From: Castellaniella sp. UBA6218
GTDB taxonomy: Bacteria; Pseudomonadota; Gammaproteobacteria; Burkholderiales; Burkholderiaceae_B
DNA length: 38,721 nucleotides
Direction of reading: 5' to 3'
Assembly: GCA_002421865.1 (NCBI GenBank)
Contig: DISE01000075.1
Coordinates: forward strand, 11,738 to 50,458
Each line of letters starts with the position of its first letter. Positions within the stretch are counted from its first letter, which is position 1. Made by a program: the position numbers and the translations under genes. The notes beneath the pieces are model-generated. The model had not been told where the DNA came from. It was given only the letters and a program-made list of their open reading frames with translations, and searched no databases. Positions 32,940 through 38,721 of the stretch are shown piece after piece.

Positions 32940-34661
32940 ATGGAACTCAATGGCGCCGACATCGTCGTGCGTTGTCTGATCGAGGAAGGCGTAGACCATG
33001 TGTTTGGCTACCCCGGCGGCGCGGTCCTCTACATCTACGACGCAATCTACAAGCAGGACAAATTCCAGCACGTGCTCGTGCGGCACGAACAGGCGGCCGT
33101 CCACGCCGCCGATGCCTACTCCCGATCCTCCCAGAAAACCGGTGTCTGCCTGGTGACCAGCGGGCCGGGCGTGACCAATGCCGTCACCGGCATCGCCACG
33201 GCCTACATGGATTCGATCCCCATGGTCATCCTCAGCGGCCAGGTGCCCACGCACGCCATCGGCCAGGATGCCTTCCAGGAATGCGACACGGTCGGCATCA
33301 CCCGGCCCTGCGTCAAGCACAACTTCCTGGTGCGCGACGTCAAGGATCTGGCCGACACCCTGCGCCGCGCCTTCTACATCGCGCGTTCCGGCCGCCCCGG
33401 ACCGGTGCTGGTGGACATCCCCAAGGATGTCTCCGTGGCGATGTGCAAATACACGCCGCCGCGCGCCCCGGTCCAGTTGCGTTCGTACGCTCCGGTCACC
33501 AAGGGCCACCAGGGCCAGATCAAGAAAGCCGTGCAGATGCTGCTGGCCGCCGAGCGCCCGATGATCTACGCCGGCGGCGGGGTCGTGCTGGCCGACGCCG
33601 CCGACGAACTGCGCAAGCTGGTCCGCCTGACCGGCGCGCCCTGCACCACGACCCTGATGGGCCTGGGCGCCTATCCGGGCACGGACGAGCGGTTCGTCGG
33701 CATGCCCGGCATGCATGGCACCTACGAGGCCAACATGTCGATGCAGCATTGCGATGTGCTGATCGGCATCGGCGCGCGCTTCGACGACCGCGTCATCGGC
33801 AATCCCAAACATTTCGCCCAGGTGCCGCGCAAGATCGTGCACGTGGACATCGACCCGTCCTCGATCTCCAAGAGGGTCCGTGTGGATGTGCCGATCGTGG
33901 GCGACGTCAAGGAGGTCCTGCAGGATCTGATCGGCCTGTACGCCCAGTCGATGGCCGAACAGGGCCTGTCCGAGCGCCGCCTGGACGCCTGGTGGAAGCA
34001 GATCGACACCTGGCGCGATCGCAAGTGCCTGGACTATGAAAACTCCGACACGGTGATCAAGCCCCAGTTCGTGATCCAGAAGCTGTGGGAAATCACGCGC
34101 GGCCAGGCCTTCGTCACGTCCGACGTGGGCCAGCACCAGATGTGGGCGGCCCAGTACTATCCTTTCCCGGAACCGCGCCGATGGGTCAATTCCGGCGGTC
34201 TGGGCACCATGGGCGTGGGCCTGCCCTACGCCATGGGGGTGCAGATGGCCAATCCGGACCGCGACGTCGCCGTCATCACCGGCGAGGGCTCGATCCAGAT
34301 GAACATCCAGGAGCTGTCCACCTGCAAGCAGTACCACCTGACGCCCAAGGTCCTGTGCCTGAACAACCGTTACCTGGGCATGGTTCGCCAGTGGCAGCAG
34401 ATCGAGTACGGTTCGCGCTATTCGGAGTCGTATGTCGACGCCTTGCCGGATTTCGTCAAGCTCGTCGAGAGTTATGGGCACGTCGGCATGCGGATCGACA
34501 AGCCCGCCGACGTCGAGCCCGCTCTGCGCGAGGCGTTCACGAAATACAAGGACCGTCTGGTCTTCATGGATTTCATCACTGATCAGACCGAGAACGTCTG
34601 GCCCATGGTGAAGGCAGGCCGCGGCCTGACCGAGATGCTGCTGGGTTCCGAGGATCTGTGA
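32940..34661 (+). CDS. ilvB: Acetolactate synthase large (catalytic) subunit
   Basis: A 573-aa thiamine-diphosphate enzyme joining two pyruvates (or pyruvate and 2-oxobutyrate), the first common step of valine, leucine and isoleucine synthesis. Glu50 in LVRHEQAAVHAADAY activates the cofactor, VTSGPGVTNAVTGIATAYMD is the conserved quinone/FAD-side segment, and GEGSIQMNIQELSTC with LNNRYLGMVRQWQ forms the Mg-diphosphate motif. Start ATG 32940 has AAAGGAA; the upstream open frame is leader RNA. The regulatory subunit follows 12 bases downstream. Confidence 0.96.
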   Translation: MELNGADIVVRCLIEEGVDHVFGYPGGAVLYIYDAIYKQDKFQHVLVRHEQAAVHAADAYSRSSQKTGVCLVTSGPGVTNAVTGIATAYMDSIPMVILSGQVPTHAIGQDAFQECDTVGITRPCVKHNFLVRDVKDLADTLRRAFYIARSGRPGPVLVDIPKDVSVAMCKYTPPRAPVQLRSYAPVTKGHQGQIKKAVQMLLAAERPMIYAGGGVVLADAADELRKLVRLTGAPCTTTLMGLGAYPGTDERFVGMPGMHGTYEANMSMQHCDVLIGIGARFDDRVIGNPKHFAQVPRKIVHVDIDPSSISKRVRVDVPIVGDVKEVLQDLIGLYAQSMAEQGLSERRLDAWWKQIDTWRDRKCLDYENSDTVIKPQFVIQKLWEITRGQAFVTSDVGQHQMWAAQYYPFPEPRRWVNSGGLGTMGVGLPYAMGVQMANPDRDVAVITGEGSIQMNIQELSTCKQYHLTPKVLCLNNRYLGMVRQWQQIEYGSRYSESYVDALPDFVKLVESYGHVGMRIDKPADVEPALREAFTKYKDRLVFMDFITDQTENVWPMVKAGRGLTEMLLGSEDL

Positions 34662-34673
34662 GGGGATAAGACC

Positions 34674-35165
34674 ATGAAACATGTGATTTCCATTCTGCTG
34701 GAAAACGAGCCCGGCGCCCTGTCGCGGGTGGTGGGGCTGTTCTCGGCGCGCGGTTACAACATCGAGACGCTGACCGTCGCGCCGACGGAAGACGCCACCC
34801 TGTCGCGCATGACTATCGTCACGATCGGTTCCGATGAGATCATCGAACAGATCACCAAGCACCTGAACCGTCTGGTGGACGTGGTCAAGGTCGTCGACCT
34901 GTCCGAAGGCCCTCATGTCGAACGCGAGCTGATGCTGATCAAGGTGCGCGCGGTCGGCAAGGAGCGCGAGGAAATGAAGCGCATGGCGGAAATCTTCCGC
35001 GGGCGCATCATCGACGTCACCGACAAGACCTACACCATCGAACTGACCGGGGTGCAGGACAAGATCGCCGCTTTCATCGGGGCGCTGGACCGCAGCGCCA
35101 TCCTTGAAACCGTCCGCACCGGCGTGTCCGGCGTGGGGCGCGGCGAACGCGTACTGAAGTTGTGA
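34674..35165 (+). CDS. ilvH: Acetolactate synthase small (regulatory) subunit
   Basis: A 163-aa protein with an N-terminal ACT domain (HVISILLENEPGALSRVVGLF, ARGYNIETLTVAPTED) that binds valine and gives feedback inhibition, and a C-terminal domain (ERELMLIKVRAVGKERE onward) that activates the large subunit. It begins with ATG 34674 after a GAGGGGATAAG sequence, 12 bases after ilvB. Length and motifs match IlvH/IlvN of the housekeeping valine-sensitive enzyme. Confidence 0.96.
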   Translation: MKHVISILLENEPGALSRVVGLFSARGYNIETLTVAPTEDATLSRMTIVTIGSDEIIEQITKHLNRLVDVVKVVDLSEGPHVERELMLIKVRAVGKEREEMKRMAEIFRGRIIDVTDKTYTIELTGVQDKIAAFIGALDRSAILETVRTGVSGVGRGERVLKL

Positions 35166-35187
35166 GCCCCCTCGCTGTACCCACCTC

Positions 35188-35249
35188 GCAGCTTGCAAGC
35201 TGCACGGATTCGTCAGGCATGAAATAGTCCGCAGGGACTATTTCATGCC
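35188..35249 (+). other. Strong palindrome and hairpin between ilvH and ilvC
   Basis: A 16-base palindrome GCAGCTTGCAAGCTGC (35188-35203) is followed by a 15-bp perfect hairpin, GGCATGAAATAGTCC (35216-35230), loop GCAG, and its complement (35235-35249). No T-run follows, so it is not a simple terminator; it may be an RNase III or exonuclease-block site or a regulatory element for ilvC. Confidence 0.85.
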
Positions 35250-35299
35250 CTGCCTCATCCCAACCTCTCGTTTCAGAATTAAAAATCGGAGTTTCCAAC

Positions 35300-36316
35300 A
35301 TGAAAGTTTTCTATGACAAAGACTGCGACCTGTCCCTGATCAAGGGCAAGACCGTCGCCATCATCGGCTATGGTTCCCAGGGCCACGCGCATGCGCAGAA
35401 TCTGAATGATTCCGGCGTCAAGGTCGTCGTCGGCCTGCGCAAGAACGGCGCGTCCTGGAAGAAGGCCGAGAACGCCGGCCTGACCGTGAAAGAAGTCGCC
35501 GAAGCCGTCAAGAGCGCCGATCTGGTCATGATGCTGCTGCCCGACGAGAACATCGCCCAGGTCTATCGCAGCGAAGTCGCCGCCAACCTCAAGGCGGGCG
35601 CCGCGCTGGCCTTCGCCCATGGCTTCAACGTGCACTACGGCCAGGTCGTGCCGCGCGCCGACGTGGACGTCATCATGATCGCCCCCAAGGCCCCGGGCCA
35701 CACCGTGCGCAACACCTATACCCAGGGCGGCGGCGTGCCGCACCTGGTGGCCGTGCACCAGGACGTCTCGGGCAAGGCCCGCGACCTGGCCCTGTCTTAC
35801 GCCATGGCCAACGGCGGCGGTCGCGCCGGCATCATCGAAACCAACTTCCGCGAGGAAACGGAAACCGACCTGTTCGGCGAACAGGCCGTCCTGTGCGGCG
35901 GCACCGTCGAGCTGATCAAGGCCGGCTTCGAGACCCTGGTGGACGCGGGCTATGCCCCCGAAATGGCCTATTTCGAGTGCCTGCACGAACTGAAGCTGAT
36001 CGTGGACCTGATCTACGAAGGCGGCATCGCCAACATGAACTACTCGATCTCCAACAATGCGGAATACGGCGAATACGTCACCGGCCCGCGCGTGGTGACC
36101 GACGCGACGCGCGCCGCGATGCGCCAGTGCCTGGCCGACATCCAGTCCGGCGTCTACGCCAAGAACTTCATCCTGGAAAACGCCGCCGGCGCGCCGGAGC
36201 TGACCTCGCGCCGCCGCCTGAACGCGGAATCGCAGATCGAGCAGGTCGGCGCCAAGCTGCGCGCCATGATGCCGTGGATCGCGGCCAACAAGCTGGTGGA
36301 TCAGTCCAAGAACTGA
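35300..36316 (+). CDS. ilvC: Ketol-acid reductoisomerase (class I)
   Basis: A 338-aa NADPH enzyme that isomerises and reduces acetolactate to dihydroxyvalerate, the step after IlvBH. The Rossmann motif GYGSQGHAHAQN is near residue 25, with VVGLRKNGASWKKAE after it for cofactor choice. The C-terminal knotted domain has ETNFREETETDLFGEQAVLCGG with the Mg2+-binding acids, and FECLHELKLIVDLIYEGG. The 338-aa length marks the short class I form. ATG 35300 has GGAG ten bases before it. It ends ahead of a strong terminator. Confidence 0.97.
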   Translation: MKVFYDKDCDLSLIKGKTVAIIGYGSQGHAHAQNLNDSGVKVVVGLRKNGASWKKAENAGLTVKEVAEAVKSADLVMMLLPDENIAQVYRSEVAANLKAGAALAFAHGFNVHYGQVVPRADVDVIMIAPKAPGHTVRNTYTQGGGVPHLVAVHQDVSGKARDLALSYAMANGGGRAGIIETNFREETETDLFGEQAVLCGGTVELIKAGFETLVDAGYAPEMAYFECLHELKLIVDLIYEGGIANMNYSISNNAEYGEYVTGPRVVTDATRAAMRQCLADIQSGVYAKNFILENAAGAPELTSRRRLNAESQIEQVGAKLRAMMPWIAANKLVDQSKN

Positions 36317-36334
36317 TTTCGCCCATGCCGTGGA

Positions 36335-36367
36335 CAGCCGGCGCCTCGTCGAGGCGCCGGCTGTTTT
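36335..36367 (+). terminator. Terminator of the ilv genes
   Basis: CAGCCGGCGCCTC (36335-36347) pairs perfectly with its complement (36351-36363) over a three-base loop, followed by TTTTGCTTTG. Confidence 0.92.
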
Positions 36368-36394
36368 GCTTTGTCCGCCACCGGCCCGCACAGG

Positions 36395-36447
36395 GGCCGC
36401 GAGTCGGACGTCAAGCGGACGAAGCCACGCGCGCGGCGTGGGGGCAT
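36395..36447 (+). repeat. Possible degraded copy of the dispersed repeat
   Basis: GAAGCCACGCGCGCGGCGTG (36424-36443) followed by GGGG matches the AAGCC...CGCGGCGTGGGGG end of the 2260-2465 units, with a five- versus two-base centre. The 5' half (GGCCCGCACAGGGGCC) is only loosely similar. It too ends just before a gene (psd). Confidence 0.4.
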
Positions 36448-36477
36448 CGCACATTTTGAGTTATTCTTGCGCCTACC

Positions 36478-37158
36478 ATGAAAATCCCCCCTTACCCCCA
36501 TCCCCTGATCGCCCGCGAAGGCTGGCCCATTCTGGCCGGCGCGCTGGTCGTGTCCCTGCTGGTGACCTGGTGGTCGCCGTGGGCTTCCGTTCCGTTCTGG
36601 GTGTTCACGCTGTTCGCCCTGCAGTTCTTCCGCGATCCCGCGCGTGAGGCGCCGGAGGGCGAGGGCCTGGTGCTGTGCCCGGCCGACGGCCGCATCGTCT
36701 GTGTCGAGGACGCGACCGATCCCTATGCGGGGGGGCGCCCGGCGCTGAAGATCAGCGTCTTCATGAACGTCTTCAACGTCCACTCGAACCGGTCCCCGGT
36801 CGATGGCCAGGTGCGGTCGATCGAATATTTTCCAGGCAAGTTCTTCAATGCGGCCCTGGACAAGGCGTCGCTGGAAAACGAGCGCAACGCCATGGTGCTG
36901 GACACGGCCGACGGGCAGACGGTGACGGCCGTCCAGGTCGCCGGCCTGGTGGCCAAGCGCATCCTGTGTCATGCCCGGCCGGGGCAGGCGCTGTACGCGG
37001 GGCAGCGCTACGGCTTCATCCGCTTCGGTTCGCGAGTGGACGTATACTTGCCTGTGGGTGCCCGGCCCCGGGTCGCCCTGGGCGACAAGGTCAAGGCCAC
37101 CCGCACGGTCCTGGCCGAACTTCCCGTTCCGCCTCGCGATGACGCTTCCGCAGCCTGA
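36478..37158 (+). CDS. psd: Phosphatidylserine decarboxylase proenzyme
   Basis: A 226-aa membrane-associated enzyme that makes phosphatidylethanolamine from phosphatidylserine. A hydrophobic N-terminus (about 16-50) precedes the catalytic region with FMNVFNVHSNRSPVDG (His102) and the self-cleavage site RFGSRVD, where cleavage between Gly184 and Ser185 makes the pyruvoyl group. The short length is that of the 'archaeal-type' PSD subfamily common in Burkholderiales rather than the E. coli form. ATG 36478 has no strong Shine-Dalgarno. The pssA gene, making its substrate, follows at once. Confidence 0.94.
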   Translation: MKIPPYPHPLIAREGWPILAGALVVSLLVTWWSPWASVPFWVFTLFALQFFRDPAREAPEGEGLVLCPADGRIVCVEDATDPYAGGRPALKISVFMNVFNVHSNRSPVDGQVRSIEYFPGKFFNAALDKASLENERNAMVLDTADGQTVTAVQVAGLVAKRILCHARPGQALYAGQRYGFIRFGSRVDVYLPVGARPRVALGDKVKATRTVLAELPVPPRDDASAA

Positions 37159-37162
37159 ATCC

Positions 37163-37942
37163 ATGCCTGACGAACCTCAGCGCCGACGCAGCATCTACCT
37201 GCTGCCCAACGCCTTCACCACCGCCAACCTGTTCGCCGGTTTCTACGCCGTCGTCCAGGCCATGAACCAGCACTTCGAGGTGGCCGCCATCGCGGTGTTC
37301 CTGGCGATGGTGTTCGACAGCATGGACGGGCGCGTGGCCCGGCTGACCAACACCCAGTCCGCCTTCGGCGAGCAGTACGACTCCCTGGCCGACATGATGT
37401 CATTCGGCATGGCGCCCGCGCTGGTGATGTACGAATGGTCGCTTCATGGCCTGGGCCGCTGGGGCTGGCTGGCCGCCTTCGTCTACGTGGTGGGGGCCGC
37501 CCTGCGCCTGGCGCGTTTCAATGCCAACATCGGCAAGGTCGACAAGCAGTATTTCCAGGGCCTGCCCAGTCCGGCGGCGGCGGCGCTGGTCGCCGGCTTC
37601 GTCTGGCTGTCGGTGGACAACAAGCTGTCCCTGTCGGACGGCGTCATCCCCTGGGCCGCCTTCACCCTCACGGTCTACGCCGGCGTGGCGATGGTGTCGA
37701 ACGCGCCTTTCTTCAGCGGCAAGTCCTTCGCGCTGGGCCGCAGCGTGCCATTCTGGGTCATGCTGGTGGTGGTGGCGGTCTTCGTTTTCGTGTCCAGCGA
37801 TCCGCCGGTGGTGCTGTTCTTCCTGTTCGTGCTCTACAGCCTGTCGGGCTGGGTGCTGTGGCTGTGGCGCGTGCGCCGCGCCCGCCGCCTGGGACAGCGC
37901 ATGCGCGGCGCGGACGACGCCGGGGGAGGCGGGCCGTCCTGA
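37163..37942 (+). CDS. pssA: Phosphatidylserine synthase (CDP-diacylglycerol-serine transferase)
   Basis: A 259-aa CDP-alcohol phosphatidyltransferase with six to eight helices. The catalytic motif is complete at residues 52-77 (Asp52, Asp55-Gly56, Ala59-Arg60, Gly69, Asp73, Asp77). The family's LPNAFTTANLFAGF opening follows a short basic N-terminus (DEPQRRRSIY). ATG 37163 gives the usual start; ATG 37139 in the same frame would overlap the psd stop and add eight residues. With psd it forms the two-step route to phosphatidylethanolamine. Confidence 0.94.
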   Translation: MPDEPQRRRSIYLLPNAFTTANLFAGFYAVVQAMNQHFEVAAIAVFLAMVFDSMDGRVARLTNTQSAFGEQYDSLADMMSFGMAPALVMYEWSLHGLGRWGWLAAFVYVVGAALRLARFNANIGKVDKQYFQGLPSPAAAALVAGFVWLSVDNKLSLSDGVIPWAAFTLTVYAGVAMVSNAPFFSGKSFALGRSVPFWVMLVVVAVFVFVSSDPPVVLFFLFVLYSLSGWVLWLWRVRRARRLGQRMRGADDAGGGGPS

Positions 37943-37973
37943 CCGGATTCGCGCGCGCCGGGCCGGAATCCGC

Positions 37974-38060
37974 TATAATTTTCCCGCGCCACGATTTGCG
38001 TGGCGTTTTCATTTGATCCCACGGCAGCGCGCCTCGGTGCTGCCGCTTGTCCACTGAGGA
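37974..38060 (+). promoter_or_regulatory. rpsO promoter and hairpin leader
   Basis: TATAAT (37974-37979) is followed within eight bases by CGCCACG-ATTTG-CGTGGCG (37987-38005) and four T residues, then a GGCAGC/GCTGCC hairpin (about 38023-38044) near the start of rpsO. These could serve S15 autoregulation (established for E. coli rpsO; inferred here). Confidence 0.6.
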
Positions 38061-38066
38061 ATAAAA

Positions 38067-38336
38067 ATGTCTGTTGCAGATATCGTCAAATCCGACATCG
38101 TCGCGCAATTCCAGCGCGCCGCCAGCGATACCGGTTCCCCCGAAGTCCAGGTCGCCCTGCTCACGGCCCGCATCAATGAGCTGACCGGCCACTTCAAGAC
38201 CCACAAGAAAGACCACCACTCGCGTCGCGGCCTGCTGCGCATGGTCAGCCGCCGCCGCAAGCTGCTGGACTACCTGAAGGGCCGCAACCCCGATTCGTAC
38301 CGCGCGCTGATCGAAAAACTCGGCCTGCGCAAGTAA
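38067..38336 (+). CDS. rpsO: Ribosomal protein S15
   Basis: An 89-aa primary-binding protein of the 30S subunit that nucleates the 16S central domain. The signature is complete: TGSPEVQVALLTARINELTGHFKTHKKDHHSRRGLLRMVSRRRKLLDYLK and the RYR-like DSYRALIEKLGLRK end. ATG 38067 has TGAGGAA upstream. The pnp gene follows after a terminator, the usual rpsO-pnp order. Confidence 0.98.
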   Translation: MSVADIVKSDIVAQFQRAASDTGSPEVQVALLTARINELTGHFKTHKKDHHSRRGLLRMVSRRRKLLDYLKGRNPDSYRALIEKLGLRK

Positions 38337-38365
38337 TGCCCGGGAGCTTCGCTCCCCTCGCACGA

Positions 38366-38408
38366 GCCGTGCACGCTGCATCGTTTTGCGCAGCGTGTGC
38401 GGCTTTTT
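38366..38408 (+). terminator. Terminator between rpsO and pnp
   Basis: GCCGTGCACGCTGC (38366-38379) pairs with GCAGCGTGTGCGGC (38390-38403) with two G-T pairs, followed by five T residues. A GGGAGC-TTC-GCTCCC hairpin precedes it (38342-38356). Confidence 0.9.
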
Positions 38409-38494
38409 GTCATGGGTCGTCGCAATCGGCCCCGCCTCTGGTGGGCGGGTCGCGGGCAGGAGCCCCGCAGGCGTCCCTTTTATAGGATCAGAAA

Positions 38495-38721
38495 ATGTTC
38501 AACAAAGTGAGCAAGTCGTTCAAGTACGGCCCGCACACCGTCGTCCTGGAAACCGGCGAATTCGCCCGCCAGGCCTCCGGCGCGGTGCTGGTGTCCGTCG
38601 ATGACACGGTGGTGCTGGCCACGGTGGTGGCGTCCAAGACGGCCAAGCCCGGCCAGGACTTCTTTCCGCTGACCGTCGATTACGTCGAGAAGACCTACGC
38701 GGCCGGCAAGATCCCCGGCGG
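38495..38721 (+). CDS. pnp: Polyribonucleotide nucleotidyltransferase, first 75 codons
   Basis: The N-terminus of PNPase, the phosphorolytic 3'-5' exoribonuclease of the RNA degradosome, begins MFNKVSKSFKYGPHTVVLE and runs to TVDYVEKTYAAGKIPG at the window edge, within the first RNase PH domain. ATG 38495 has AGGATC seven bases before it. Between the rpsO terminator and this start are about 85 bases with a CCCGCC/GGGCGGG hairpin, which in other species is where RNase III cuts and PNPase controls its own message. Confidence 0.96.
   Translation, partial: MFNKVSKSFKYGPHTVVLETGEFARQASGAVLVSVDDTVVLATVVASKTAKPGQDFFPLTVDYVEKTYAAGKIPG

Noticed and set aside
32660..32979. Possible leader peptide for ilv attenuation
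   Set aside because: The frames from ATG 32660 and ATG 32713 are long, run past or into ilvB and have no cluster of Ile, Val or Leu codons.
32481..35198. 905-codon minus-strand open frame across ilvB and ilvH
   Set aside because: It lies antisense to acetolactate synthase; composition (His, Gln, Asp) is that of a mirror frame and no start or family is recognisable.

Overview
The window is high-GC and bacterial, and it reads as a Burkholderiales chromosome, most likely Alcaligenaceae (Bordetella, Achromobacter or Castellaniella-like). That assignment is an inference from protein character and gene order: ilvB-ilvH-ilvC-psd-pssA, rpsO-pnp, paired aat and bpt, a phasin and 3-hydroxybutyrate dehydrogenase, and riboswitches of proteobacterial type. 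Coding density is high. I see no phage, transposase, integrase, CRISPR array or plasmid function, so this is mostly ordinary core and metabolic chromosome.

Layout, left half. Positions 1-435 hold the 3' end of a molybdopterin-binding (CinA/MoaB-like) protein, followed by an IclR regulator with a palindrome over its own promoter. A phasin gene (phaP) follows, with a strong promoter bracketed by a perfect 27-bp palindrome and a degenerate second copy, and closed by a terminator. Next are 2.5 tandem copies of an ~84-bp intergenic repeat, then an RND efflux pair (adaptor plus pump, overlapping start and stop). A minus-strand block carries pyrD, bpt, aat, a zinc-ribbon Nudix hydrolase and an unknown 204-aa protein. 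Then come an M20 peptidase and a ZIP metal transporter (overlapping), a 77-aa unknown protein, a cold-shock protein with a structured leader, tRNA-Cys (minus), a membrane metallophosphoesterase, a TauE/SafE permease, and (minus) an ABC exporter and a tandem universal stress protein.

Layout, middle. Two ion-exporter genes face each other, each under its own riboswitch. A TerC-family gene follows a yybP-ykoY (Mn2+) element, and crcB (minus) follows a fluoride riboswitch whose 3' strand is shared with a terminator. Then come bdhA (3-hydroxybutyrate dehydrogenase) and yaaA. From 22843 to 30232 runs a complete malonate-use cassette: a GntR regulator, malonyl-CoA decarboxylase, a crotonase-fold protein, malonyl-CoA synthetase and a three-part TRAP transporter. 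The expected flow is uptake of malonate, activation to malonyl-CoA and decarboxylation to acetyl-CoA, which can feed the polyhydroxybutyrate cycle that phaP and bdhA serve. The crotonase protein has kept only one of the two classical catalytic glutamates and is the most interesting unknown here.

Layout, right. A FUSC-type membrane protein (minus) is followed by a ~300-nt structured leader and ilvB-ilvH, a 15-bp perfect hairpin, ilvC and its terminator, psd-pssA, then rpsO with a hairpin leader, a terminator, and the first 75 codons of pnp. Long leader RNAs, riboswitches and intergenic hairpins are the main non-coding content. I found no clear evidence of an entirely new multi-gene system; the best leads are the crotonase, the paired phaP operators, the dispersed repeat and the ilv and csp leaders.
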